64,000 bases of DNA from Clitoria ternatea (GCA_037962975.1 CM075672.1:130868001-130932000); one strand, 5' to 3'. Shown: positions 20,101 through 33,395, numbered from the stretch's first letter. Translations and numbers: made by a program. Notes: generated from the letters alone by a model not told the origin.

Positions 20101-23100
20101 GGACTAAAAGGTCCATGGCCAAGGTATGCTTACTGATTATGGGCGGTTGTGTGTAATGTGACCGGTTGTCATCATTGCTTATGGTATTCTATTGAATTTG
20201 ATGCATGCTCAGTCATGATTGGTGTGATTATATATGCTTATATGTTTGGTTGTGGACAGTAGTGAGTGGTACTACTGTTGATATGTTAACTGGGGGTAGA
20301 GTTATTACTACCCTGGTTTGGTTATTCATTGGATAAGAGGTATTTTTAAGCTTGGGTCGGCTGAGAGGGAATAGACCGATAGGTGTTGAAACCTTCATGT
20401 ATTGAAGCTGAATTAGTTAGCTAGGATTCTTGTGTATGCCATGCTAGTGGTTCATGGCCGAGTCATGCTTGTTGAATGGATTAGAACTCACATATTTGAG
20501 TTGATTAAGTGAATGATAATGAAGGAATTCCCTAGTGTGGTGTTTCCTACTTAACTGATTGGTTGTGCCGTATGTATGGGATGAATTTTATATCCTTTGG
20601 CACGGGAACTCTATATGATATATGATGTACGTGATTTATGGTATAAGTGAATTGTTACAGTTTCCTAGGTTAGAAATCTGGGTATGTCATAGGTGATTAA
20701 ATGTAAAATCTGAGGCATGTTTGATTGGGGTAGTGTCTCAGTTTCTGGTGTGAGAACCGAGTGGGTGATTGGCTGATGTTTGGCCACTAGGTGTGGTGAC
20801 CCAATTGATTAGGCATGATCAAGTATGATCGGATATCATTGAGATGGATATCGAGAGATTAGAAAACTGGGTGAGAAATTAATGTAATTGGATACTTGAG
20901 GATTTAGGTTAGACTCGGTCTTGTGGTTGAAAACTGAGTGAATAATTGATTTAGTGATGACCCATAAGGTGTGGAAACCCCAATTGGATTTAGTGCGATC
21001 TTATACTGTCAGATTTTGTGGAACTAGACCCTATGGTGGTTTCGACTCGGTGATATCTGGATATTGTGGGAATGTTCCACGATGGGGTACCAGGTGACCC
21101 CTGGAATTTTCGAGTCAGATAATCTGATTGACCTTATGAATTGTTGAGGCTCGAATTATCTTAAGGTGAATGCAAATAATAAATAGGATACCTGATTGAT
21201 AGTAAATGATAAGGTTGAAATCCGAGTACCTTGTGGTACTGAGAATAATAATGATGATGATTGTACTCCACTATATTGTGTTTATGATTAATGGAAAGGT
21301 TTACTAATGCAGAAACCTGCTATGTGAATAAAAGTTATATGGTAATCCGAGTGGTATCCTAAGTGAGCTCGGTGAAATATCTAGGCTTCAATTGATTAAT
21401 GGCCTATGATGAAATGAAGGATTATTAGGCTGTTGAGCCATGGTTTTGTAACAAATAAGATTAAAGAAGAGATATTCATTTAGTCTGAACAGGAAACCGA
21501 TTGCTATTATGCCATTTTATGGTGAGAGTGGCTGGCATTTGATGATTATTATCATGTAATTTACCCTAGATTATGTGTAATGACAAGGTATATATCTCTT
21601 GTTGGTCGGAAGTATACTGTTAGTATACCATTTTATAGCGATGATGATTGATGTTTGTCGACTGTTGGCATGTGATGCATCATTGTTGGTGCGTAATAAT
21701 GTTGTTGATGGGGATATGTTGCTTATAGATTGGTATAAACTGCCATTAATTTTCATATAGCTTAGTATTATCTGAGTGAGTTTGGTCGGTATAAGTGAAA
21801 AAGGGTGCGAGGATGCTGTTCCAAGACGACTCTTCATACCATAGGTATTGGGGCAGCGTACACTTTTGCAGCGACTCTATGCAATTGTTGTAACCCTATA
21901 GGCATGAGACGTCATCCTATAAGTCGGATGCAGCAATTCATAAGTCGGGCAGGTGAGGTTGTAGCTGCTTATGGTGATGGTGAGTTTATCGGACTATTCT
22001 GAGTGAAGATGAGAGTTGTATTGAGTGAATAATAAGTAGTTCTGTATCGAAATGAGGATTGAAGGTTGTTTTAACCTTGATGTGGTTACCTTCGAGAGAA
22101 TCAGAGGTTATTGGGTATGAATTGGCTATTAAAATAATGATTGGTTATTGAAATAGATGGGTGATAGATAAGGCGAGAATTTGCTCAAGAAAGATTAGTA
22201 TATTCTGAGTGTGAGAAAGTGGAGATAGATCCGGGTGAAATCTTTCTGGGAGAAAGAACTACTGTGTAGAGTTATGATGTTTTGAGTGAAACATCGTTTT
22301 GGGAGTCATTATTAAGTTAAGGAACTGTGTCCGAATGACACATTTGTGTTAGGCGAAAATCGGATGAAATATCCGAGTCGTCTGACTTTTGAGTGATGTC
22401 TGAATGTGGCAATCTTGAGCAGGGGAAAAATCGGAGCGAAGTGTCCTGGTTATGACACTTCTGTATGGAATGGTACCAAGTGGCACTTGGAATAGGTAAA
22501 TTTCTAAGTGAATGGCTCCCGAGGGGAGTAGATATTCAAGAAGTGAATTTTATTTGAATTCGTACTCGGAAGGATGTTTTGGGCTACTGAGTTTGAACTC
22601 AGGTTTGATTTCGAAGTAGGCTTAAATTCTGAGTGAATTTGTGGTAAGTGAAAAGATTTCTGGGTGTGAACTGCCTTTAAACCCCGGATAATATTTTTGA
22701 GTTAGAGACCCGAGTGACATTCTCTAGGTGTAGGCATGGAATTGGCCGAAGGAATAGATAGAAATCTGAGATTTTGGACCGAGTGTGGTGCCTGTACGAA
22801 GTAAATCCAGGCAAACTGTGCTAATTGATGCACATGGGGAGCTCTTTTGAGTGTTCGGCTCGGTATTTCTAAGATATATTATGGTTTGGAGAAGAATTTT
22901 AGTGGTCGGATGTTGTTAAGCCGAGGGTTTAATCCGAGATAAATCGGAAAATAGTGAGTATTGGTGGGAATCGGTAATGTTGTTTACCGACTAGATTCTT
23001 CCCAGCTGGTTGATTAACCTCCATAATGTGTCGCATGCGACACGATTTAGAGTTTATACTCTGCGTGGATACTTAATTGTGCTGAGTAACTCCTATGAAT

Positions 23101-23456
23101 TGGAGGAAATGTTGGTGGATGTACACCGATTGGCGTTGTCAGTGTAGGGCTGAGTAGCCAAAGAACTAGAGGTGCCATCGGTTATGGTGAATTAATAGAG
23201 TTGGATGAGGTAACTTGTACGTTTTAGAAATTGAGTCCCCAAATATATTGAATTCTATGAAGAGGTTGTGAGCAGATAAGACCTGACTTTAGTGTTTTTG
23301 CTGACTCGAATTATGGGGCGGTCGGTAAACCGCTTGAGAGGTGAAGCTATACAGAGTAGAATTATGAACCGGTCAGTGAATGCTTGGGAAGCAGAGACAT
23401 GTAATTACTTGAGGTAACAATATTCTGAGTTGTTTGTTGGGATATGTTCATGTTGG
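20101..23456 (+). other. E2 interior, no coding capacity seen
   Basis: About 3.4 kb with only short open frames (longest 88 residues, none with gag, protease, RT or integrase motifs). It continues the 'ccgagtg/ctgagtg' style of the LTR; a perfect example is CTCCC-GAG-GGGAG at 22516-22528. Nothing else recognised. Confidence 0.75.
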
Positions 23457-23474
23457 AATTTCGAGGATGAAATT
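23457..23474 (+). other. Hairpin before the E2 polypurine tract
   Basis: AATTTCG, loop AGGA, TGAAATT: six Watson-Crick pairs plus a G-T pair closing the loop, six bases before the polypurine tract as in E4. Confidence 0.7.
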
Positions 23475-23480
23475 CTTTGA

Positions 23481-23493
23481 AGTGGGGGAGAAT
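23481..23493 (+). other. E2 polypurine tract
   Basis: AGTGGGGGAGAAT directly before the right LTR; differs from E1 only in the last base. Confidence 0.85.
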
Positions 23494-25109
23494 TGTAACA
23501 TCCTGGTTTAAATTTAATTACCAATTAAGGCTAATTTCATAATTTAAATTTTTGATTTAATAATAATAATAATAATGCTATGAATGACTCATGTGCCCTT
23601 GGTGGGTGAAAATGGGGCTTCGGTCCCCTCCCTCTCTCCTTCATTAATTGATGATGTGATGGCATTAAATGAGGATGTGGCTGTTGATTGAAAGGAGAGT
23701 TGGCGCAGAGCAGAACGTTGATAATAGCTTCACTTTCACGTTTCTACTCACTGGCTGCTCATTCTCTCTTTGGTATATGGAGAACCATTCTCCTTTCTCT
23801 CTAAACTCTCTGGACACTTTTCTTCTTCTTACTGTTCTCCTTCTTCATCTTCTTCATCTTCTTCTTCCACTCGAGCATTGAGTGAACCACGAGTAGGATG
23901 GGAATAGCGTAGTGGTGAAGAACAACATGGTGCTGTGTGTTTCAGAGGTAGAGATCCTCCTCTGTCTTGCCTAACAGCATTGACGGGTGCTTGGAAGCTG
24001 GGGGTCCTCTATGGCTGGTGAGGACTGGACTGTTCGAGTGAGGAACAACGTTTGGAGTCCTCCACTGGGTTGTGTGAGGACTGTGATGTGCCTTGGAGGC
24101 ATGGGACTCTCCACTGTTTTGCTAGGAGAGCATAGAGTGTAATGGAGGAGAGCTGATCGTGTGGTAGAGTGGCTCGGTGTTCCTCTAAAGCTGTGTTGAG
24201 TACAACAGCTGGGTTGTTCTGTTGAGAACGTGTGACCAAGGAGCAGTTGGTCGGATCTGGAAGCCCAAGGAGCTGCTGGAATCTTCATTCCAGGTAAGGG
24301 GGGCTATTGCATCTCAAATGTATGGTTTATGGATGGGTTTCTGGGTGAAACTAATACACTGTGATGTGTTGTGTTTGTTTTGTGATTGTATGTTGTCTGA
24401 GTTGAGCCCGGATGTGTGATGATTATTATTGTGTGGTGTATGATTTCCATCTATATGATGTATGATGCATGTTGTGGTTATGTTAAATGTATGAGATGCA
24501 TATTATGAATGCCGAGTGCATTTGTGTGGTCTTTTATTGTTCCCCGTGTGTGATGGTGTGTTTAAATGCATGTGATGCTTGACATTGAATATGTGAATAC
24601 TGAGTGCATAGGATGGGGACTGCTATGTTAATGCCGAGTGGAATTTTATATGGAATAGCATGAGATGCTTACTAGTGTTGATTTCCGAGTGGAATGTTAT
24701 ATGAGAAAGCATGAGATGCTTGTTGTAAGGATAATCCGAGTGGATGGTATTGTGATTGCCGAGTGCATGAGATGTGGATTATCTGATTCGCCATTGGAAG
24801 TGCCGAGTGCATATAGCGTGGGACGCTTGATACTGAGTCGGCAATCGGATGAATACGTGTCAAATATAATGAAATACCTCGGGTTGGACTCGAGGCAGTG
24901 CCGAGGGCACTAAGCGTTGGAAGCTTGATGAAAGACCTTGGGTTGGACTCAAGGAAATGCCGAGTGCATTGGCGTTGGACGCCTGATGAATGAGACCGTA
25001 TGCATCCGATTCGCCACTAAAAATGCTTGGAGCATGAAGTGTTGGACTCTCTGAGATGAAAATGTATGAGGATATGATTAAGACTTTTGAGCGGGGCTCA
25101 GGCACTCTC
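23494..25109 (+). repeat. E2 right LTR, 5' part
   Basis: Starts TGTAACATCC and follows the left LTR closely, including the AAT microsatellite (near 23558-23577) and hairpin units, until the solo LTR insertion after CTCTC at 25105-25109. Confidence 0.9.
25105..25109. repeat. Solo LTR target-site duplication, left (CTCTC)
   Basis: CTCTC flanks the insertion here and at 29013-29017; the uninterrupted site is visible in the left LTR near 18470. Confidence 0.9.
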
Positions 25110-25515
25110 TGAGATGCGCAAACCCCCAAATAAAATAGGGGAAAATTTTTCGCGTCCTTAAGAATATTAATAATCTAAATAATTAAAGTGGTGAAACATT
25201 TTTCACCAAACCCCTGGATCTAAAATGAACCACTCCCATATATGAAGATATGAGAGGGTGAAACTAAATATAAATTTTTCAATCAGAAGCCGCGGAAGAA
25301 TTATTTAATTTGGTTTAATTAGTGGCTAATTGATTTTCAAGAGGAGTCCATTCATAAAAAGATGGGATACAATTTATATAATCTAGAAGGCCTAAATATA
25401 CTCCTCAATACCTTTAAAATAATATCTAAGGAAGAAATAATACATAACATTTTAAAATTTAATTTAAAATAACAAAATAAGAATCAGTGGCATACTCGCT
25501 CAAGCGTGACTCAAG

Positions 25516-26012
25516 TCGCTTGAGCGAGCCAGCGTACCCACGCTTGGGCGAAGGCTGAGCGACCTTGAGAGAGGGAGGGAAATAAGTATCAGGGCTCAAC
25601 TCGCTTGAGCGAGCCCTACCTCGCTTGAGCGAGACACGAAGAAATGCTTGAGCGAAGGAAGCGAGACGCTTGAGCGAAGAAGGAGAGGAGTATCAGGTAC
25701 CAATCTCGCTTGAGCGGTCCAAGGCTCGCTTGAGCGAGATCGTTCCAGAAACGTTGAGGACTCTCTAGCCGATTTTCGCTTGGGCGAGGCACCACTCGCC
25801 TGGGCGAAAATCGTCCAGAATCAAATCTCCTTCCCCCTCGCTTGAGCGCCCACTCCCACGCCTGAGCGAAGAATGTCCAGAAGCAAAACACTGATTCTGT
25901 GGCAATCTCGCTTGGGCGGAATGCAACTTCGCTTGGGCGAATTTGGGGCAGAAATGAATCCCCTGTTTCACAGCAAGCTCGCTCGAGCGAGAATGCCACT
26001 CGCTTGAGCGAG
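25516..26012. repeat. CGCTYRAGCG doublet array in the solo LTR
   Basis: Motifs of the CTCGCTTGAGCGAG type start (first C of CGCT) at 25517, 25541, 25602, 25622, 25645, 25667, 25707, 25727, 25777, 25797, 25839, 25859, 25909, 25930, 25980 and 26001. From 25707 on the steps are 20, 50, 20, 42, 20, 50, 21, 50, 21: pairs about 20 bp apart, recurring about every 62-71 bp. The motif is palindromic except for its two central bases. Confidence 0.88.
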
Positions 26013-26930
26013 TTCTGCAGAAACTCAACAGCAACGAAAATTCACTTGAACAAAACACATGCAACATCAATTCCTTCTAATTTGGCCTCACCTAAGACCC
26101 TATCTTATTTCATTATGCATGTACCACTTCATATGATGCTACAATCCAAAACTACATGATTCTCATGTAATTAAACACCAACAACATCATCATGCTAAGA
26201 TTAATTCATGCATATAATCCAAATTCAACATTGACTCACAACATTCATGAACTAGCATAAAAACACAGCATCCATTCATTGATCAAAGTCAAGCATCCAA
26301 ATTCATTCTTTACATCTTTTGGGTCATGTGGGAAAATTGGCCTTATACAACATGTCCAATTCTCTCCCATGACCTTCAAAATCTATCAACATTACAAATT
26401 TTGAGTATATAAACAGCATATACTCTACAAAACAGATTTCATGCCGGCCAAGGCTTACGCATTCCTATCCATATTTTACCTTCTTCATACTCGGCCTCCA
26501 AAAGTTGTAGGATTTAAGTCATACCTACATCAACTTTAAAAATGGCAACGGGGAGGTGAGTAACATAATCCAAATGAATTAAAGTCATACATTATGATGA
26601 AATACATGTATACTTGCACAATTAGCCATCATTACACCACATCATACATTATACACAATACATTTTATAGTTTTAAGTATACATTCACAATATCAATCAT
26701 TTGGATTGCCAATCACATGTAGGGTTAGTATTCAACTCTTTCCCTTTTCAATTTTCAATCATCCGTTGCCACCATGGGCTTTCAACTAAGCATATCTCCG
26801 GCTATATGCAAATGCTCTTAAAGCTAATGCATATGCACAAGAATTTCTTATCAAACAATGCGGATCCGACTGTGGGTAAAATATATCATTAAATCAATTG
26901 TGGGACAAGCATAGATGTGCTACTATGCCC

Positions 26931-26942
26931 CTACTGCAGTAG
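26931..26942. repeat. Conserved palindrome CTACTGCAGTAG in the solo LTR
   Basis: Same 12-bp palindrome as in R2 and E4, next to a GTGTACACAT stretch. Confidence 0.7.
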
Positions 26943-29012
26943 AAAAATTGTGTACACATATATCTCAATTTTAAGCATGCTTACATACTCATTATTTTAC
27001 TGGTACCAAACCGCTCTCGCCCATCTGTAGCACTAGTCACCCTGTGACTTGCGGATCAACATCGTGGCCTCAACTACCACAAGTGCTACGAGCCCCTCCC
27101 GAACACACATCGAGAGAGCTGTGTCCCGTCGGACACCGAGGTAAACTCGCTCACCATAGAGCCACCCGCCTACTGGGCCCGCCACATAGGGTGCCTCGTC
27201 ACCAAACTATGGACAGCTTCGTAACTCATAAACCGAGTCACAGGGGAACAACCACAACACGCTCGTGCACCGAGCCGCCCTCCCACTGGGCCCGCCTAGT
27301 GGAACCCCCTAATGTTCCACATAGACAGCTATGCTATGCCATGGATGCAATGCAAATGCAAATCAAGTGCATCCTCACACTATGCATCCTAGATGCCACT
27401 CCACATTCAATCATTCACCACCACCACTTGGTGGATTTCAATATTCACATCATTCTTATCCAATCCTAATTCTCTTTTGAACTTATTCTCATCAATAGTT
27501 AATGGCATACACATTCCATAACTCATACACACATATTTGGGATATTCACATCACAATCTCAACTCACATATGGTTGCAAACCATCATCATACTTCATTAA
27601 TATAGTATTACCACATCATTAATTTTATCCCAAACACAATGCCACATAACAATCATCATTCTAAATGCATTCAAATCACACATATCATATCATCCATTCA
27701 AACAACCATTAACATAATCACATATACATATTTTCACATCACCAATGGATGAAATCATGCATTTAGACAAGTTACCCCCTCCTACCTCAAGTGAAGTAGT
27801 AATCAACGCGGTTTGATGGTCCCGCTTCGTCAATGGGGTCACCTCCTACATCACAATACATTATACAATCAACTTTCTATTTACCCATCAAGACTCAAAC
27901 GCTTATACATATATCATTAACTTGATATTCATTTTATTTTAACTCTCAAAACTCTTTTATTCTATTTTATCCACCATAACCACCATGGGTTAGGTGCTAC
28001 CCTTTATTATTATGCATTCAACAACCAAACCCTTTCATGGGTGTCTCCATTAATGACTTCCCTCAACCAAATACCATCACCAAGAACACTTATGCATTAT
28101 AATTCACATTTATTACCAACAATTAATACTCATCAACCTCCATTATACATTCCCCCAACTTATGAAATTAGAGTTTTCATCAAATTTCCAATCACCCACA
28201 TACATATTCTTCTTTTTCCGACCATAAATGTATCCACTTTATTACTTCACAAAGAAACCTTACTCTCATACCAATCCACACCAAACCCTTACATTAAATA
28301 CTCTCCTCAAGGACATCCATACACATGCATGGTTCCCAAAACTCATATTATCATACAACCATGGCAAAAACCCAAGTAAATGGTGAGTATTCCTTACCTC
28401 ACACCCAAAAATGAAAATGGGTTCAATGGAGGGAGAGAAAGCTGCGAAAATGGAGAGAGAGAGGGAGAAAATAGCAGCTCACAATCTCCTTCAAGCTCCA
28501 CCAACGAAAATGAGAAGGAGAGGTGGAAGATGAACTCAATGTGTTAGGGTTTGGAGGAGGAAAGGAAGAGAATGGAGAAGATGGTGATGGAAAGAAGAAG
28601 AAAGTGAAGTGTAATGTCCACTTTCAGCATGCCTACGTGAATAGAGAAAGGAAAATTTGGGTTTTTGATTTATTTTAAATTCCCATTCATTAAAACTTCA
28701 GCGTTTTATAACTAACAGGTTCTCCGTTCGGCTCAATACATCGTCTGAAAATTATTCCGAATACATATTCGGATTCCCAATATTATTCTCTACAGCCCTG
28801 ACCAATATCATCTCATTCCGAGATACTTGGTCCGACACCCATATTCCAACTGGGCTTAATTTTAGCTTAACCGGTCTCCATAATTTTCTAACAGTTCCCA
28901 AAATTATCAATTCAATTATTCTCAATAGTTTGGGACATTAAATACTTCATATACCAATTCCTAATATTTATTCCGGTAATCAATTCTCTATTTTAAAATT
29001 TGGGATGTTACA

Positions 29013-29017
29013 CTCTC
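29013..29017. repeat. Solo LTR target-site duplication, right (CTCTC)
   Basis: Second copy of CTCTC, directly after the GGATGTTACA end. Confidence 0.9.
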
Positions 29018-30619
29018 CTTGAGCGAGGCTCGGAGTTTAAGCATTACTGATATTGATTGGAATAGATTTGGGGTGGAATCCGATTGGATGATACATTGTT
29101 ATTGAGGATGTTGTGAATTATAGCCGAGTGAAATGAGTAAAATCCTGATCGGAAGATGTTATGTGAATGTCCATGTTAAATGGCAGTGTGTATGTTTGAT
29201 TGATGAGATATATTATTGTATGGATGCGGATTCTGAGATTAAACCGAGTCAATAACTGTCATTTAATATGTAAAATCTCACCCCTACAATATTTTTCAGT
29301 GTATGCAGGTCGGACTTATATTGAGGAGATGGCCTCAAGTCCGAGTGTTGGGCACTCAGATTATTGGAGTGCGTATTGTATTTATATATTGTAAATAAAT
29401 ATGTTAAAGCCTTGGCCGGCTCTCTTGTAATCCGAACAGATTTAATTATATGGGTTGCCTATCAGGTTTGTGAACAAGTGTACATTATATATATATATAC
29501 ATATTTTACACTGTTATGATGTCACCCTGTTCATTATGTGTATTGCGAGAATATTGCTAAGTTAATAAATTCCGAGTGGAATATTTTTGTGAGAGCCGTG
29601 TCCGAGTAGGGCTATTGCCTGTGTGGCCTTTTCTGAGTGATAAAGGCTTAAAATGGTTTCGAGTAAAATGTACTCGAGTGGGCTACTTCCGAGGGAAGGT
29701 TAGTCCATATATTACCGAGTGAAATGTATGTGTAAACCCCGAGTGGGAAAGGGTTTGAATGTTCCCGAGTAGGAAATCCCGAGTGAACCTCTTCCGTGGG
29801 AAGAGTAATTGTGATGGTTCTAAGTGGCTAAGTATTGAATAAGTCCGAGTGTGACTTAACTTGGTGAATTCCTCCTTGTGGGAATAGGATAATGTATTAC
29901 CCGAGTGATGAATGGTTAATATGTGACCGAGTGATTTATAGCTGAGAGATTAGGTGATCTCCGAGTGTGGAAGATCAAATTATACCGAGTGCAGAATGGA
30001 TGTGGTATTCCGAGTGAATTAAGGCTGAAATATACCGAGTGGTATTTAATTGGGAAATAATCCGAGTGAGGGAAGCTTATGGACTCCGAGTGGAGTATCC
30101 GAGGGAATCATTTCCCGAGTGGAAATTATGATACTTCCGAATGAAGCATGTGTGTAGGCTTCTTGAATAAACTAAGTATTTGGCTAAGTATGAATTTGCC
30201 GAGTGAAGCATGACCCTATGGGGACAGCTCCCGAGTGAACCTGGTCCCGAATCCGAGTAATGAAAATACCGAGCGTGGGTGTTTGCTTCAGCAAATGAGA
30301 TTTCGCTCCAGCGAGTGTGAATGGAAGGAAGGTTTTTGGTTGGTTTCGCTTAAGCGAATGATGTTTCGCCCGAGCGAGATGGGCTGTCTCGCCCAAGCGC
30401 ATTTGGGTCTCGCTTGAGCAAGTGAACACTGAATGGCTCGCTCAAGCTGTGTCTTCCGCTGTCGGTTTTTGCTTTCCCTTACCTATGTTTGGTTTATTTT
30501 TACCCGGCTGCATGGTGAATTTTTGGAAAAAATTTCCCTGATCTCGGTTTTATTCTTTATTATGTCGGGTTGTTTCATTTTGGTATCAAAACATTCTTAA
30601 AAGAATTAAGGATGTTTCT
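29018..30619 (+). repeat. E2 right LTR, 3' part
   Basis: Resumes the LTR after the solo LTR and carries the hairpin series again: for example ATTCC-GAGT-GGAAT near 29569, and CTCTTCC-GTG-GGAAGAG near 29790 where the stem is kept though the loop changed. The CGCTYRAGCG array is at 30283-30447 and the embedded PBS-like copy at 30571-30592. It ends GGATGTTTCT rather than TTTCA, a change of the last base. Confidence 0.88.
30283..30447. repeat. CGCTYRAGCG dyad array (E2 right LTR)
   Basis: Right-LTR counterpart of 19750-19915 with the same order and spacing and a few point changes. Confidence 0.78.
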
Positions 30620-30624
30620 TAGAG
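30620..30624. repeat. E2 target-site duplication, right (TAGAG)
   Basis: TAGAG directly after the right LTR end, matching 16872-16876. Confidence 0.9.
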
Positions 30625-31293
30625 GAAGATGAGTTAAGTTTTGCTCCAATGTCCCTTTTGTGCCTCATGAATCCATGAAAATCAAGATGTTTGAGTAAGA
30701 AAATGGTTATGGGAGAGTGTGGTTCGGTTTTGCCATGAGTGGAAGAAGAAGGAAAATGAAGATGGAGTGGAGAAGAAGAGGCATCCCACGGCAATGAGGA
30801 GAGAAGGAGAAAGAAAATACAACTTTTAGTCATTAACCATTGGTTAATAGAGTGCATCATCATGCCTTTTTCTATTGGTCAATATTTCCTTTACCTATTG
30901 TGCAAAAGAGAGTAGGAAAAATGGGTACATATCACACAGTTATGAGAGGAGAAGAAAAGGGAAATTTCATTTTCTTTTTAATTACATTTGGCTCGTATTT
31001 TCTCTGTTTATTATTATACACTGCATCTGAATAATTATTTTCTTAACACCAAAAATTATTTTAACTATACCACCATAATCACAATAATTTTCTAAGTATT
31101 CTAGACCCATCAAATATCCAATTTGACCTAGTGGGTCCCACACCATCTGTTAAATCATCCGGTTTCAGTAAATCTTAATTTACCGATAATTCACCTCTAG
31201 TGTCTAATTAATTTTCCCACATGTATTAGACCATAAATCATTAATTATCATTATCCAATAAGTTTACTTACTCCAAAAGTTTGGGATGTTACA
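30625..31293 (-). repeat. Relic LTR R2, part 3 (its 5' end)
   Basis: Continuation of R2 beyond E2. It ends at 31284-31293 with GGATGTTACA, so this is the 5' terminus of a minus-strand LTR. 30625-30860 is A/G-rich ('gaagaagaggc' runs), like the equivalent stretch 28430-28620 of the solo LTR, which may be the transcript leader. No gene seen. Confidence 0.5.
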
Positions 31294-32287
31294 ATTACTA
31301 TTAATTAACGATAAAATAATCATGAGATCGCATAACTATTAAAACACACATATTTTCATCATAAACAATTTTTTTCATATTTCAACAACCACATTTCATT
31401 TATAAATTATAAATCCAATATTTAATCATCATACAATCTAAATTGCAGTTACACCAAAAATAGTTCACACATAACACATACAATTAAATTCATCACACGC
31501 CATCAACTAATTAATCAGCTTCGCATATTCTAAAAATCATCAATCCTTTTATTTATTAATTAACTCTATACTATTATATATCACCTCACCATACTCCAAA
31601 TTCCTAATATTCCATAATCACACTACTTTCTTTTTGAACCTACTTAGGCAATACTCGATTCTAATTAATTACAATACCAAACACCTCCTTACATCAATTC
31701 CAAGCTTCTTTTAATTGTTCTAGATGTGGATCACACCCTCTGATCAAATCATTTGTCATGCCACTTCCGGTTTCGACACCCACGATGTTCAATGACCTTC
31801 CGATATTCAGTACGATGCCTTGAAGCCACGATTCTAGAAACGCGGTCAATTCAAGGTTCCGATGCTGAATGGGCCTCCGATTTAGAGCTTAAAGCCACGG
31901 TCATGGAAGAAAGAAATGGAAGCTTACCCTCTGCCATTCACGCCCCATGAGATTCATGAGAAAGGAAGGGAAAATGACATTTATTTCATTAAGGGCAAAA
32001 ATGACTTTTGTAATTCCATTTTCCATTTTTCTTTTATAACTTAAATTAAAACTTTTACTTTTAATCCTTGGTAACTTCTATATTTACCACCACTTATTTA
32101 AACTTTATTTAAATTTTAATGATCAACCAATCAAATAAATTTATTTAATTTCATAGCATTTAATTATTTAAAATTTTAATTATATTAATTAATAACGATT
32201 TTCTAAAAATTTGAAATTTATTTAAAATAATTATTTATAATTTTTAACCAATCACCGATTTTTAAATTAATTATCTAGGATGTTACA
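31294..32287 (-). repeat. Relic LTR R3, 5' part
   Basis: Very AT-rich stretch ending GGATGTTACA at 32278-32287. 31660-31760 resembles 1600-1700 of R1. Probably the 5' part of another minus-strand LTR; its other part cannot be placed with confidence. No gene. Confidence 0.45.
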
Positions 32288-33395
32288 CCACACAATGTAC
32301 CATACAATTATTTTAATCTAAACCACCAAGATTTAAATGTTCTTAATTAACTACTTGGTGTTTATGTCATTATCATCATCAAACTACTTTCCATTTCATA
32401 TATTTCACCACAACCACCATGGGTTTGGTGTTCATATTCATTTATTACCCATTCAAGGAAACACCCATTTGTGGGTTTCCATATTAATGACCATCTACCA
32501 TCAATATCACTATCTCTCATCATTAATATCACTCTCCCAACATTAATAACAACACTATAGAGATTTTCCTCAATCCCTAGGGTTTGGGTTTCATCAAAAC
32601 CCAATAAGCACCATTAATATCCATCTTTATCTATCACATTCATCACCATTTTTGTGTACCCCAATGTGTCTTCATAAAACCTTACATTTATTACACATAG
32701 CCTTAGGGTTTTGCATAATAATGGCTCCCACAAGATATCCCATACAGATAACACTCTCACCAACCATCATAACCCTTAACCTAGGGCTCAAGCTCCAGAA
32801 AAATAGTGAGGAACTTACCTCAAGCCAAAAGAGAAGTAAGCTTCAAGAGAGTAAGAGAAGGAGACGAAAATGAGAAGGAACGAGAGACTTCAAACACCAC
32901 AAGCTCCTCCTTGCCTTCAAGAGGAAAACGAAAATGTAGTTAGAGCCAAGGCACATATACACTTTATGGGTTTTTGGAAGAGGAAGGAGAAGAAAGAAGA
33001 AGAAGGGTTTCTTACCTTTGGAGAAGATAGTAATATGAGAATGAGGGAAATGAATTATAATTGAGTCCCATTTTAAAATTTCTCCATTTTATAACAAATA
33101 GGATCTCTGTACGGGCTCAATACTTATTTAAAAATTATTTCGAATATATATTCAGATTCACATTAATATCCTTAACAGCCCTGACCAATAGTACCTTAAT
33201 CATAGACACTTGGTCTGGCACCCATATTTTAATCGGGTATCATATTCAGCTCTTTTAGCCACAATAAATTATAAGTGGTTAGATAAATTCCAATTTAATT
33301 ATTTCTAAATTCTTTGGACATTAATCAATTCATATTTAATTATTCACTAATTATTTCACTCAATTAAGTATTTATTTAAATTTTGGGATGTTACA
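32288..33395 (-). repeat. Relic LTR R4, 5' part
   Basis: Ends GGATGTTACA at 33386-33395. It resembles 27900-29012 of the solo LTR ('ccaccatgggtt' near 32416, the 'acagccctgacca' block near 33174, and 'acttggtc' near 33208), so it is the same LTR family as E4 in minus orientation. Its 3' part is not identified. No gene; the purine-rich stretch 32850-33030 gives short frames that I do not trust. Confidence 0.5.

Larger units (their letters stand above)
25110..29012 (-). mobile_element. Solo LTR, minus strand, nested in the E2 right LTR
   Basis: A 3903-bp insertion with plus-strand ends TGAGATGCGC...GGATGTTACA, that is TGTAACATCC...GCGCATCTCA on the minus strand, with a CTCTC duplication. It matches the LTRs of E4 (whose ends are TGTAACATCC...GCGTCTCA) in length, motif array, CTACTGCAGTAG palindrome and 5' block, but has no interior, so it is the usual product of recombination between the two LTRs of a former full element. 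The empty site in the left LTR of E2 confirms the boundaries. No gene supported inside. Confidence 0.9.
16877..30619 (+). mobile_element. E2: non-coding LTR retrotransposon (LARD-like)
   Basis: Two long LTRs (left 3209 bp; right 7126 bp, or about 3.2 kb without the nested solo LTR), an initiator-Met primer site, a 3.4-kb interior without any gag or pol homology, a hairpin plus polypurine tract like those of E1, and the duplication TAGAG. This is the organisation called a large retrotransposon derivative: it must borrow proteins from a helper. Shared PBS, shared post-PBS leader (GGAC stem, 'ggccaa', 'atgcttac') and a near-identical polypurine tract point to an E1-like helper. The LTRs differ at a few percent of sites, so E2 is older than E1. 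The left LTR lacks about 35 bp that the right LTR keeps near 23525-23560. Confidence 0.88.

Noticed and set aside
20101..23456. Decayed gag-pol inside E2
   Set aside because: I looked for CCHC knuckle, DSG, DD and HHCC motifs in fragments and found none; the interior seems truly non-coding.
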